Below, piece after piece: positions 13,501 to 24,291 of a stretch of 64,000 bases of DNA. The DNA comes from Coccinella septempunctata (Eukaryota; Arthropoda; Insecta; Coleoptera; Coccinellidae). Where the stretch lies: NCBI RefSeq assembly GCF_907165205.1, contig NC_058190.1:1992001-2056000 (forward strand). The letters are read 5' to 3'. Below the pieces are notes generated by a model that was not told the origin of the DNA, made no database searches, and saw only the letters and a program-made list of their open reading frames with translations. Positions within the stretch are counted from its first letter, which is position 1. Every line of letters begins with the position of its first letter. The position numbers and the translations under genes were made by a program.

Positions 13501-16500
13501 TGTATAAAATTCAATTATGTTCGTCACATATTTTCCGAAGAGATTCGACATTGTGATAAAATATGTAATAACAGAATCTTCTACGCAGAACGTTGATACC
13601 AAACCCATAAATGTTTTGACAAGCGTCATAACCCCACATTTTCGCACTATACAGAGTGAAATGTGTCCACTTTCCATGGCCAACCGAGTGCTAAAATAAA
13701 AGTGAATGGAGTGGAGGAGAGCCTTAGAAATAATAACATCTCTAAAGGTGAACATTTTCGTTTTCGCCCTGTGTTTCAGGAACAAAAGTAGTTGAAATAT
13801 TTCTGTTTGTGGCTTTGAAAGTTTTACAAAAAAGTGATACAAGTTAGCGAAAACCGCATGTCTCTATCTTTAATATAATAGCTGAGATACAGTTCAGTGT
13901 CAACCAAAATGAGACACAGTGTACAAGTCAAAGACTCGGCATGTATACTTCATTCACTTTTATTTTAGCACTCGGTTGGCCATGGAAATTTATCATATTT
14001 CACTCTGTAGAGTACGAAAATGTGGGGTTATGACGCTTGTCGAAACATTTTTGAGTTTTAAATCAACGCTATGTTGCCCGTTCTACGTATAAGTTTCTGT
14101 TATTACGTATTTTATCACAATGTCAAATCTCTTCAGAAAATATGTGACGAACATAATTGAAGTTTATACAAACTGATTGAAGGCATACCAAATCCAGTTA
14201 TTTGCATGGAAAATACAAGAGATCAGTATAATATCATAATATTCACTAGCTTGAGGAGAGTTAATGTTCGTTATCTTCTTTGGCTAAATTTTGAATACGT
14301 TACAGCAGTTGTAGATTTCAAAAATTTTAACCCGAAGATGAAATGCATATGTTGGAGTGGTTGGGAATGGGTATCTCCCGAAGGAATCAACAGATAATTA
14401 CAAGAATGTTAAGTTCTTCAACAAGAATCATCTTGCATCAATATAAGTAAAAGCAATGAAAGGAAGTTTCAAGTCAAGATGAACTTCATCTTTGAACAAA
14501 AATTTCACATAAATAAACAATTAACAGGACAACTGCTGCGTATTTGTGGCTGTCCATCATAATACAGTGATATAATAATAATAATTAGGTATTTACTGGT
14601 ACCTTAAGACATTCACAATGTATAGGACAAGTCAAATGAAAAATAGAAAAATCCATTTTCGGGAACTTATTCTACGATGACATTCATCGAAAATCCTGTA
14701 ATAAACTTTTCGCATTAATTCACTCAAACATAAAATTCTCAAATGCCCCCACTTTTTTGGGTCTCCTAATAGAAGGAAATTCTTTGTCATCCTCTTCATT
14801 CACAATCTGTCTGATTGTGGAATTATTCAGCTGAAATTAAAGTCTTTTAGATTCAGATGAAACATTATACAGGGTGGCCATTTGAAAACGAAACAGACGA
14901 GATTACAGACGAAATAAATTTTTTCGATAGAAATGCTCGGACAGGTCGATTTCTGTTTCGAGGGGGACAACTTAAGATGTAGGTTACGGACGCATAGCGC
15001 TTCAACCCTTGCTACTACAACCCTCACCCCCAATTTTTGATTAGGGAAGATGGGGTGAGTGATACCTCATTTGAAAGGTATTTTTATACTGATTTCAGCA
15101 CAGTAATTGTTCTTTCATTTTATGCATTAGTTCTCGAAATATTCTTAACTAAGTATTTGAAAATGAAGTGGTGTTTTCATGGCACTTGTAGTGTTTTTTT
15201 GTGAAAAATCGACATTTTGAGCTTCAAAACAACCATGACTGTGGCTTCCTTCCTCCAATCCACTGACATAGAAATCTTCAATCAAGATGTCGAACAAACA
15301 AAGCGTATTGCGAAGAAGCTCAATCTTGCTGAAACTCAATCTAAATTCGATATAATTTGCAGTATTTCCAATAACATGCGGTAACACTTGATCGATAGAA
15401 ATCTCCAAAAAGTCCAAATACGTACATATCTCTAATCAGATTACCAGGTAAGAAAATCAAATCATTAATGATGCCACAGAAATATTCCAGTCCCAATTCG
15501 TGAAACGATTTCCGACTTAATTATGAAGTGTTTTCTCAGTTGGCTTCAATAATGTTTTCATTTTGTTGATTATTGAATTCTTATCTTTTTCAAAAAAATG
15601 AGAATCGATAATTTTTTATTTATTACGAACAGATCATTAAGTTGGCTTACTGGTTCTTTGACATGTGAATTATTCTTAGTTTTGAATCGAGACTTGTATG
15701 TGTTCTAATTCATTGTTCGACATGGTTTATTCAATTGCAGAGCGGGTGGAAATAATTTCACTTTTTTTTGCAAACAATCAATGTCAGTGGATTGGAGGAA
15801 GGAAGCCACAGTCATGGTTGTTTTGAAGCTCAAAATGTCGATTTTTCACAAAAAAACACTACAAGTGCCATGAAAACACCACTTCATTTTCAAATACTTA
15901 GTTAAGAATATTTCGAGAACTAATACATACAATGAAAAAACAATTACTGTGCTGAAATCAGTATAAAAATACCTTTCAAATGAGGTATCACTCACCCCAT
16001 CTCCCCTATTCAAAAATTGGGGATGAGGGTTGTAGTAGCAAGGGTTGAAGCGCTATGCGTCCGTAACCTACATCTTAAGTTGTCCCCTCGAAACAGAAAT
16101 CGACCTGTCCGAGCATTTCTATCGAAAAAATTTATTTCGTCTGTAATCTCGTCTGTTTCGTTTTCAAATGGCCACCCTGTATAAATTCTCTTACATTGAA
16201 TATGTTCGCTACCGTCTGACGTATTGTGGATTTTAGAATATCAGGGTATAACTATTTAAAAGAGCGGACCTGAATTCTAAATAGCACTTCCTGAAACCCT
16301 GTCTCTTTTTTGCAATCACTTTCGGTATTTTTGTAATAAAAATTGATATTAGTCGTGGCAACGGCGTTATGACATTAACAACATTTCATGAGTGCCAACC
16401 TTACTCCGTTCTAGTTACAAAAACTTGAGAAAATTATTTCATGGCCAACCGACTGCTAAAATAAATATGAATGGAGTATATGATCTCATTTAATTTTCAG

Positions 16501-19500
16501 ATTGGTCCCAATGTCAGCATCGGTCCCGGGGTACACGTTGGGGCCGGCGTTAGAATTCACGAGAGCATCGTTTTAGCGAACGCCGTAATCGAAGATCACA
16601 GCCTCATTTTATACAGCATCATAGGTACAGGCTCGAGGGTCGGAAAATGGGCCAGGGTCGAGGGAACGCCGACGGATCCGGATCCGAATAAGCCGTTCGC
16701 CAAAATGGAAAATCTTCCGTTATTCAACAAAGATGGCAGGCTCAACCCTTCCATCACTATATTGGGTGAGTATTAAGGTTGTTGTTTTTATCGATATTTT
16801 CAGCAATCGAATGTTTCACAATACAGTGTTAGAGTTTTTCAACTACACTGCGCAAAAAAATTAACGCACATTATGGAAATCTCAAATTTATTCTACAACT
16901 GAAGGTGTTTTCAATGATAATTATTTTTATCAGAATTATGCATGCATATGTTATCCACTTTCAACGGTTTTCTTCAATACAGATGTTTTTTCCCAGCAGG
17001 ATTAAAAAAAGATGATATTATCAGATTTTGAATGTATTGGCTCCATTCTAAAATCAGTTGTTCTCGATCAATTCTAGTGATCAATAGTTTTTCTTTCGTT
17101 TGATTTTCTACACTCGATCGCTATGCAACGCGAAACACGCAATTTGACCCAAGAGGAATGTGCCCAAGCGGTAGTTTTGCGAGAAGAAGGGTGGACATAC
17201 ACAAGAATTGCAGAAAGGTTTGGAGTTTCCCATACAGAATGTTGCAGCGATTCAGGGAGACAGGTATGAATGTCCGAAGACCAGGACAGGGTAGACCACG
17301 GATAACAAGAGAGTTTCTTCGTTGAAACAACGGTTTGCAACCGCTCGCCTCCTTCAAATTCAGCTTGAGCAAACTCATGAGGTGCAAACTCAGACAATAA
17401 GAAATCGCCTCAGAGAATATGATTTAAGGCCTCGTGTCGAGGCAAGAGGCCCAGCTCTTACCCCAGCCCGTCGAAGGGCGCGTTTGGATTTTGCGAGAGA
17501 GCATATCCATTGGGAAGAGGCCGATTGGGAAAGAGTTCTCTTCACAGATGAGTCTACATTCTGCCTCTACCATTGTGATCGACGTTCCCTTGTATACAGA
17601 AGTCCACATGAAAGATATGCTCAGTGCAATTTCGTGAATACTACTGGTTTCGGGGGAGGATCGATTATGGTATGGGGTGGAATATCTTTGACTGCTCGCA
17701 CAGACCTAGTGGTCGTTGATAATGGAGCTAAGAATGCTGATAAGTAAATAAGGAACATTCTTGAAGAGCATGTAGTGCCATTTGCCCCATACATTGGTGA
17801 AAATTTCATTTTTATGGACGATAATGCCAGACCCCATCGTGCGCGCATCGTTCAGGAGTACCTTGAAGAGGTTGAAGTCTCTCGAATGGAATGGCCAGCA
17901 AGAAGTCCAGATCTCAATACGATTGAGCAGGTTTGGGACAACCTCAATAGAAGGCTGAGAAGTCACCCAGCTACTCTTAATGACTCAGGAATCCAACTCG
18001 TAGAAATCTGGGAAGGATTAGATCAGAACATTTCAAGATCACTCATTTTGAGTATGAACCGTCGTTGCCGAGCTGTAATTAACGCAAGGGGTGGAAATAC
18101 CAAGTATTAAATCACTTATCAGCATTTCAGTATTTTGAAATTTGTTCATTTCTCTTCTTTCACATAAGATTCGGTGAAATCCTGAATTTTTCTTCCATTT
18201 AATGTGTCTTGTTTCGTTCAAAACCTTCCCGAGAGAACATAAAAAATAAGTTATAAAGTCAATGTAGAGTTAACTTTCATTAAAATTGAGATTTTCAGAA
18301 TGTGCGTTTTTTGCGCAGTGTATTTCAAGTCCGCTAAATTTTTATTAAAAAAGATCTTTACAGAATACAACAGCATAAGTCGATTCATGCTTGTATTCTG
18401 TGAAGATCTATTTATCATTCGATCATGAAAGAAGCACAAGATCAAGGGACGCATTAGAATGAACTTGATGGATGATTTTTTCAACTTCGTCAGTTTAAAA
18501 GTTGAAATGATTCATTTTGATTAGTTCTACCACCTTTAAAAAGTAAAGTAAAGGCTCACCTTTGCAAACACCCTGTATAAAAGCGGTAGTTTTAGAGTTC
18601 ATCCTCGACGAAAAACTCGAAGTTTCTTTAGTAGATTTCTTCATTTCTGAAGATACACACAGTGCTCCACCTGGTGTCAATTTTTGTTACCAGAGTTAGT
18701 TTAGTCGTTATCAGTTTGGTACTATCTCAAGCAGCGAGTCTTGAAACTCAACTTATGAATGTCTTGAGTAAATGGTCTTGAGATATACTTGAGATTACAA
18801 AACGGAAAGAGAAATTATTATTTTAATTTTTGCTCGAGATTTTTTCATCAGTGCGGCTTACAGTGGAGTGTAACGGAAGTATATTTTTCGATCTCGAACA
18901 AACGGACATGTCAAATGACATTCTTGTTCGTCAAAGTCATCGGTTTCATCATTGTATAAAGACCGCTGTGTGTGGTCAAAATTGTCAGTTCACATCTTGA
19001 GTCAGGTTCCGACCATACTCAAAATTTGACGTTTCCAAAACCTATCTTGAGATCATACGAGGACATTAGTCACATTTGTTAATAGTTGGGGAGCCGAAGA
19101 GGGAAATTCGGGATTTACTCGAGCGTGTCAGATTAATATAAGGGGACATACCTTGAACCCTGTAGAGTACCTCTACCAAATAAACCTGTATATAGGGGGA
19201 ATCGTCTAGGAGAGCCTGTCAGAATAGTAAGAAAAAAAGGATCATTGTACATACTCGAGCGTGTCAGATTAAGATATATGTGGTTAATTACATGTTTAAA
19301 AGTATATATTCTCCTAATCTGACAATTTAAGCGTGTCGAAAATGTGTGCAAAAAAAAATGTCACGTGTACATTCTCGAGCGCGGTGGCGTTTGTTCTTAT
19401 TTTGTGCTACTGATTCAAGAATAACGGAAAAAATATAATCTGACGGTTTCAGCGAGCCGAAACAATAAAAATTGGCCATAAAGGTCACAAAAATCAGTTT

Positions 19501-22500
19501 TTTTGAATTATCTCCTTCCCTGGGCTTCGAATCTTTTTCGCATTCATCATAAAGGTTGCAGAGCATAACATTCTCTACAAATTTTGTCCCAATCAATTTT
19601 TTCTACGTTCAAACGTTTTTGAGATATATGGCGATTAATGCGCGGTGTTTAGCGATACATGCTGAAGCGAAAATTCACTCGTTGGAAAATAGTACATTCT
19701 AAGGTTCAGTCACAGACAACACTAAAATTTTCGTGACTAATTTCGAAATAGTCATCATAGAAATACCTTGTCATTTTGACAATTGTAGATTAGACTGGGA
19801 TTCTACATTGACCTTGCCCTTTCGCATGTGTGGCTAAGCTCCTCGCCCTTATGGTCCTCTTACTCGAGAACGGTTAAGAGTATGTAAAATTGCTTCAGAC
19901 AAGATTTGTGTAGAATTTTGTTATCTACAACTTTGATAATAAATACAAAATCGATAAGAGGTACAGGAAGGGAAATATTCGGAAAAAAGGGAATTAGGGA
20001 AACCCCCCCTGATTAGTGTCAGATTAATGGGTCAACACGTCTACAACACCCAGATTAACCATCTGTATGAAAATCTGACGAGCTCGAGTATGTACAAGTA
20101 ACGATTTTTTTTTACATGTGACCTTGTGTCACGTCCAAATTGTCAGTCCCTTAAAAAGTAGCTTCCTTTTGGTCCAATTAACATACCCTCAAAAAATCTG
20201 ACACGCTGTAAAATTTTTTTTCACCATTTTCAACTCTTCCACACGGCCAGTCCCACCGCGCTATCTGTCAGATAAGCATGAATTCATTATCAGAGACACG
20301 TAGGGCATATACAGTATCTTAATCTGACACGCTCGAATATGTACAGGATGGGCAAATTTCGATGTTTTAGCACTACAGCTTTTAAACCAGTGGAGATAGA
20401 CAAAATCTGATACCCCATTTTCGTTCTCTTTTTCTGAGAAACTAACAAGAGTAGTAGTCATTTTTAGCCACCTTCTTTTGTTTTCGAGTTATAAGCGAAA
20501 ATTGGAAAACTGGCAGTTTCGACATAAATTTATATCTCCGCTGATACTGATGATAGAGCTTTGAAATTAAAACACTTTTTCAAGTAGAATCCAGTGGTGT
20601 GCTTGTCTTTTTAGCAGGATGTATAATTACAAAGCTATGACCCAAAGTTATGTTTTTTTAAATGGGAACACCAGATTTCTGTCCAATTTTTTGAAAGCTT
20701 AATTTTTACTGATTTCGAAAATATATAACATCATATGGTTTGTATTGATATAAATAATAGAAAATGGTCAAAATCATTTTTTCTCAATGTTTCTATGGTT
20801 TCAACTTTTGATGAGAATAGAAAAATAAAGCATCTTATGATTACCACAGTCCCCTTCTATGAATTTCATTTCTATGCTTCTTACTCAATTTCTCCAAGAT
20901 TCAAATTTTGTGAAAATTGGTAAAAAGCATAGAAAGAATGACATTGCCGGAAGGAGACTGCTCTTGTTATAGGAAGCTCTATTTTTCTGTGCTCGCCAAA
21001 AGTTTAAACCATAGAAATATTGAGAAAAAAAGGTTTTTGACCATTTTCTATTGTTTATATTGATACAAACCATATGATGTTATATATTTTTGAAATCAGT
21101 GAAAATTAGGCTCTCAAAAAATTGCACCGAAATCTGGTGTTCCCATTTAAAAAAACATAACTTTGGGTCATAGCTTCGTAATTAAAAATCCTGCTAAAAA
21201 GGCAAGCACGCCACTGGATTCTACTTAAAAAAGTGCCTGCATAATGTTTCAATTTCGGAGCTCTATCTCAGTATTAGCGGAGATATAAATTTATTTCGAA
21301 ATCGCCATTTTTCCAATTTTCGCTTATAACTCAAAATCAAAAGAAGGTGGCTAAAAATGACTACTACTCTTGTTATTTTTCCAGAAAAAGGGACCGAGAA
21401 TGGGGCATCAGATTTTGTCTAACTCCTCTGGTTTAAAAGCGGTAGTGCTAAAACATCGAAATTTGCCCACCCTGTACATTTGACGATTTTTTTTTATATC
21501 TTTCAGACCCTGCGGACGCTTTCCCCACCACTGAAAGTGCATAGTTCATAAAACCTTTTTTTCTTTCTACCATCTAATCTTCGAAATCCACTAGGTCTCC
21601 CCAACTACTAGGATGTTGAAATGAAAACATTTTACAGACCTTTTTTTCATAGCAATACAGTGACTTACTATGATTTTTTCCAACAGGAATACTTGCTGAG
21701 CTATAACATGAATATGTATTTTTTTTATGGAAACATTAGTTTAAAATGACTTAGAAAGACTAAGGGCGATATATGATATATTTCTGAAACGGTAAGTTTA
21801 TGTTTGGTGTATGGTATGGGTGATAACAAACATCCGGATGATGGAAATAGCCCAAGTAACTATAGAACCAAAGATTATAGAGTTAGGTTAGGTTAGTTAA
21901 CTTTATAATCTTTGTATAGGACGAATATTCCATTACCAAGAATAAAACATTCACAACATCTTTCATGTTTTCCTGATAAGATTGTGTTCCGTCAGAGATA
22001 TAATATGCCTTTTCCAACAAGAATTCAATCTGACAATTTTACTTTTGAGTCTTCGGACAGACCGCTGTGAGCAACGAATTTTTCTCTTCCAACTTGCCTT
22101 TATTATCTTTAAATTTTTCATTTTTGTGTAGGTGTAGAAACTTATTTACATTTTATCTATGTAGCCCTTCACTAAGGCAGAATAACACAAATGAAAAATT
22201 TTGTATCTTGAACTTACTTAGATAGCACTTACCTGAAGGAAACAAAATTGAATGCTCCATGTAAAGTAGTTGATTTTGCACCATGTTTAATATTTATTAT
22301 ATTTTGCACCATTTGCTTTTGCAAGAATGTTAGTAAAAACAAAATTTTTCTTTGCTATTTTTTGGTGGGAAATGAACTTATTACATATAGAAAAAAAAGA
22401 AGATTATCGATTGAGATATTTTATTATGTTGAAATACATAACATTCAACTTTGAAATTCATTCAATAATTACATGAACATATTTTCGAGTAATATTGAAC

Positions 22501-24291
22501 TTTCGTAGACTATACTAATAGTATAATAACTACATAAAAAAGCAAATAATCACTTGCAAAATAACTCAAAAGGTAGAAAAATATTCCTCTACTTCTACGA
22601 AATCAACGTTGTGCGGTTATGGCAACTATGCACTGAGTTGAAGTGAGGCGATTGCTCTAAAACTATTGGAATGATTTCTGTCACACAGCGTTGTGACGCT
22701 TAGTAAAATAATTTCATTGAAACACCATCTTCAACAACATTACTTGAAAGAAAGTTTGTTTTCTGTAAAATATTGATTTTCATCTATCAATAGTATCATA
22801 TTCCCTTTGACTGTAATATATTTTTTACAAATTTCCATTGTCATCGAATCAACTGCTTCGTTTTGATATATTATTTTTTTCGAGCAGTGTTCAGAAAGCG
22901 CATTTTGGCAAAAGCGCAGCAAAGTGAATATCGTACAATGGGGAATTCTCCTTAATTATCACTGCATAAGCAAGTTCAAACTGAATAATTATGATTTTTT
23001 CAAATTCACCGCGGAAACTATTCAAAATCATCTTTGAAATATGGGGTTTTAAAATTTGAATCGCTTTGTGCGGAGTTCACGATTTGGCAACAGCGCATAC
23101 AAGACAACGAAAAGAACAATGTCCGATCAGCCCGTTTATAAAGTAACAGTTGTTGATCTACAGGCGCGTACTTACTGGCGAGCTTCAACTGCAACCGGCC
23201 ATAAAAATCCCATAAAATTTTACGATCTTCCTCGTTCGTCGTAGACTTCATAGACAGTCATCTTTGTCTATCTCATCAAGATAATACATTTTTTGACCTT
23301 TATTATCAAGGCATATTTCAGTCGATGTTGCCAACTTGTGCAATTCTCACAAAACGCTTTAAACATTAAATACTCATTTTTATTTTTCATTTTTAAGTGC
23401 TTAAAATAATTTTTTTTGGGAAACGGTTGAAATGGATATTTCAAAATGTGACGTTCCAAAGATATTTCATAAAAAATACATCATTTTCGTCAGAAGGAGC
23501 ATTTCAATTTCTTTTGGAATCTTGGCTTCAGTATTTAATGTGAAAAATGGGACTATTTCTATATCATTGTGGTGTACCCATAATTGAAGATTTCAAAGGA
23601 ACAATATATGCGAAGTAATAAAATGGCCGTTTTCTTGACTACTGGCAACGTTTCGTTAGAATTTTCCAACTTTCTCAAGACTGCAAAATTTTTATTAAAA
23701 TAGATCTTTACAGTAAAGGTAACTTGATTGATGACTTTTTCAACTTCGTTATTTTATAAGTGATTATGAAGTGGTCCATTTTGATGAGTTCTACCACCTG
23801 TTAGAAGTAAAGCCCCACCTTTGAAATCACCCTGTATAAAAGCCGTAATTTTGGAGTTTATTCTCGGCGAAAAACTTGACGTTTCTTTTGTAGATTTCTT
23901 CTCTTCAGTAGATACTCAAATAGGTCGATTTCTCTTATTTAGATCACTCCACGGTGCTCCACCTAGTGTCAATTTTTGCTACTAGATTTAGTACTTAGTT
24001 GTTTGTTTACATCGAGAAACGGAGAAGATTTATTATGTTTTAATAAGAGTTTTCATGAACCCATGAAGGACTCTGCTTCTGGTGCTTGTAAATCTTATGG
24101 CAAGTGCATTAAATCTAGGTACCGATCTTCTGATCTTGTTTTAATCTTGTTTACATCTTCATCCAGCTGTGATTTTCTTTTCTTTTTCAGGTTGCAGGGT
24201 GAGTGTTCCATCAGAAACGATATTGTTGAATTCTATTGTTCTTCCGCATAAAGAATTGTCCAGAAGCATAAAAAATGAAATAATATTGTGA
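1504..24291 (+). CDS. GMPPA: Mannose-1-phosphate guanylyltransferase regulatory subunit alpha, complete, 8 exons
   Basis: Exons: 1504-1543, 1603-1801, 1862-2030, 6383-6597, 11680-11779, 11845-12033, 16501-16765, 24191-24291. They sum to 1278 nt (425 residues plus stop), every junction has GT...AG and phases agree; human GMPPA has about the same length. GMPPA binds GDP-mannose and, with catalytic GMPPB, controls GDP-mannose supply for glycosylation in the cytosol. The N-terminal nucleotidyltransferase fold shows GGPQKGTRFRPLS (split by intron 1), PKPLFPVAG, QHHIEAC and LNGDVCADF; YVEKP and INCGIYIF follow in exon 4. Exon 7 carries left-handed beta-helix hexapeptides (IGPNVSIGPGVHVGAGVRI). Exon 8 ends with LNSIVLPHKELSRS...NEIIL, as in orthologues. 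Introns 3, 4, 6 and 7 (4.4, 5.1, 4.5 and 7.4 kb) are filled with mobile elements. Identification is by motif and length, not by a search. Confidence 0.93.
2560..3770. repeat. 1.2-kb imperfect palindrome (foldback element) in GMPPA intron 3
   Basis: The left arm (about 2560-3225) is repeated in reverse complement on the right (about 3230-3770), for example the ATGAATTCTTTCACACAT segment and the AATTTGTGCTACATTTGTGCCG segment shortened here by mutation. Inner ends at about 2983 and 3455 carry CACCCTGTATATTT and its complement, so a smaller foldback element may sit in the centre of a larger one. Arms look roughly 80% identical by eye. No coding frame is convincing. Confidence 0.7.
4350..5050 (+). 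repeat. Tandem hairpin array (two 338-bp units, six hairpins)
   Basis: Two head-to-tail units start at about 4350 and 4688 (both with CACCGGTTACTTCTTT). Each contains three copies of a hairpin with a near-constant interior, CTATCAGTCATGG then TGCGTAAGCCCTTGGGGTA. Flanking stems differ between copies but still pair: TTCGCTA with TAGCGAA, TTTCTA with TAGAGAA, and a longer GACTTTTCCCTTC with GAAGGGAGAGTC. Compensatory stem changes around a fixed loop suggest that the transcribed RNA structure matters or mattered. It lies in GMPPA intron 3. No known RNA family was recognised. Confidence 0.55.
5346..5492 (+). repeat. Branched hairpin following the tandem array
   Basis: The ends GTGACTACTTCG and CGAAGTAATCAC pair. 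Inside are smaller hairpins: GTTACC with GGTAAC, and TATTCTT with AAGAATA. This would fold as a multi-arm structure. It could be an end of the same element as the array just before it; function is unknown. Confidence 0.35.
5765..6070. repeat. Small foldback repeat in GMPPA intron 3
   Basis: TTTTTCGAAAATGACCTTC near 5792 returns inverted near 6040, and the inner CTAGTGGAT near 5860 returns as ATCCACTAG near 5955. The centre is at about 5915. The sequence is imperfect and non-coding. Confidence 0.55.
7071..8303. mobile_element. Non-autonomous TIR element, family copy 1
   Basis: Both ends carry the same inverted terminus: ACTCCATTCACGTTTATTT...CGGTTGGCCATG on the left and CATGGCCAACCGAGTGC...GTGAATGGAGT on the right, next to TA. 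The interior is shared, in reverse orientation, with the copies at 13385-13712 and 13945-16479. It includes a segment resembling a LINE 3' tail (about 7604-7670, GACTTGTCCTATAC, then AATAAA and an ATT run). There is no transposase. It sits in GMPPA intron 4. Confidence 0.65.
8304..9401. other. Intron 4 sequence without a recognised feature
   Basis: AT-rich intronic DNA. No frame with coding character, no RNA gene and no clear terminal repeats were seen. Confidence 0.4.
9402..10897. mobile_element. Foldback element with about 180-bp inverted arms
   Basis: The left end (CAGGGTGTCCCAAAACTAG, then GTGAATCAAACGTCACAC) and the right end (its complement finishing CACCCTG) are long inverted repeats that extend inward past GAAAATCGGCAACTTTAG, to about 9580 and 10720. 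The middle is occupied by a second inverted-repeat element (9677-10621). It is non-coding and lies in GMPPA intron 4. Confidence 0.75.
9677..10621. mobile_element. Inner inverted-repeat element nested in the foldback
   Basis: It is bounded by TAGCGTTTTCTATTGGTAAA at the left and the near-exact complement ending AGAAAACGCTA at the right. The terminal 26 bp pair with few mismatches, and the ends adjoin an ACTAGT-type core repeated inside. It has no transposase frame and is probably a MITE inserted into the older element. Confidence 0.65.
11416..11603. repeat. Hairpin MITE with 25-bp perfect terminal inverted repeats
   Basis: Positions 11416-11440 are the exact reverse complement of 11579-11603, and an inner pair AGAATATGGCGG/CCGCCATATTCT extends the stem. 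The whole is 188 bp and ends 76 bp before GMPPA exon 5, inside intron 4. Confidence 0.75.
12654..13384 (+). pseudogene. Tc1-like transposase relic, truncated by another repeat
   Basis: Starting at MPRPKLTNAEANRSIG, it carries the paired-like helix-turn-helix DNA-binding region (QVVIAERLQVSQSVISRLW, then GRRKTT), a second HTH (SIETIRRRLREVNL) and the first catalytic block VLFTDDSRY. In-frame stops follow near 12873 and 13212, and the reading continues as SAMVWAGIWF. The second acidic block FLDDN is reached exactly where the sequence changes into a copy of the TIR family at 13385, so the C-terminal third is missing. Cut-and-paste transposases of this family act in the nucleus on TIRs. This copy cannot be functional. 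It sits in GMPPA intron 6. Confidence 0.8.
13385..13712. mobile_element. Truncated TIR element, family copy 2
   Basis: It matches the right half of the 7071-8303 element, from the AAAGAAGATAACGAAC segment to the terminus GTGAATGGAGT. It directly abuts, and cuts off, the Tc1 relic. Confidence 0.6.
13945..16479. mobile_element. TIR element, family copy 3, split by a foldback element
   Basis: The left terminus (ATACTTCATTCAC...CGGTTGGCCATGG) and right terminus (CATGGCCAACCGACTGC...GAATGGAGTAT) match those at 7071-8303, in inverted order internally. A foldback element at 14870-16180 interrupts it. Its right end lies 21 bp before GMPPA exon 7, so the element supplies most of the intron's 3' end. 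Confidence 0.65.
14870..16180. mobile_element. Foldback element with about 400-bp inverted arms
   Basis: Left arm 14870-15270 and right arm 15780-16180 are near-perfect reverse complements, starting CAGGGTGGCCATTTG and ending with its complement CACCCTG next to TA. Landmarks present in both arms are GCTTCAACCCTTGCTACTAC and GGAGGAAGGAAGCCACAG. The unpaired centre is about 500 bp and non-coding. Confidence 0.85.
16846..18320 (+). mobile_element. Tc1-like DNA transposon, copy A (in GMPPA intron 7)
   Basis: The 1475-bp element is flanked by TA on both sides. Its terminal inverted repeats begin CACTGCGCAAAAAAATTAAC and end with TTTTTTGCGCAGTG. It encodes a broken Tc1-type transposase. A second copy, B, with the same ends lies at 48828-50314. 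Confidence 0.9.
17123..18110 (+). pseudogene. Tc1-like transposase, copy A, frameshifted
   Basis: It reads in pieces. The N-terminal HTH (EECAQAVVLREEGWTYTRIA) is interrupted by a roughly 10-nt deletion relative to copy B, near 17236. The central part includes VLFTDESTF (first catalytic Asp) and IMVWGGISLTAR, with a TAA at 17745-17747 where copy B has a Tyr codon. The C-terminal part from 17775 has FMDDNARPHRA (second Asp) and SPDLNTIEQVWDN (catalytic Glu of the DD34E type), ending in GGNTKY. Copies A and B carry different inactivating lesions. Confidence 0.88.
18330..18695. repeat. Dispersed repeat, copy 1
   Basis: The stretch with TTCTACCACCT, CACCCTGTATAAAAGC, GACGAAAAACTCGAAG and GGTGTCAATTTTTG recurs at 23688-23990 in the same orientation and order. 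It is non-coding, with termini not defined; a mobile-element remnant in GMPPA intron 7. Confidence 0.6.
19100..20340. repeat. Cluster of CTCGAGCGTGTCAGATTAA-type motifs
   Basis: The core ACTCGAGCGTGTCAGATTAA appears near 19115 and 19253, with variants near 19315, 19370, 20030 and 20085. It appears in reverse near 20320, next to ATATGTACAGG. GTACATACTCGAG-type edges adjoin several of them. They look like the ends of several small related elements packed together, or one element with repeated ends. No coding sequence is present. Confidence 0.5.
20340..21478. repeat. 1.14-kb near-continuous palindrome
   Basis: The left arm starts TGTACAGGATGGGCAAATTT and the right arm ends with its near complement CCCACCCTGTACA. 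The arms (about 565 bp each) meet at about 20908 with almost no spacer. Shared landmarks are AAGAAGGTGGCTAAAAATGA and the TATGATGTTATATAT stretch. Non-coding foldback element in GMPPA intron 7. Confidence 0.85.
21479..24190. other. Remainder of GMPPA intron 7
   Basis: AT-rich intron. It includes the second copy of the 18330 repeat (23688-23990). A short open stretch at 23056-23244 contains DLQARTYWRAST and GHKNPIKFYDLP. It resembles a fragment of a real protein, but it has no match I recognise and no splice context. Nothing else is supported. Confidence 0.4.

Noticed and set aside
23056..23244. Small frame containing DLQARTYWRAST and GHKNPIKFYDLP
   Set aside because: It looks protein-like, but there is no splice context and no recognised family. 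It is kept only as a remark under intron 7.
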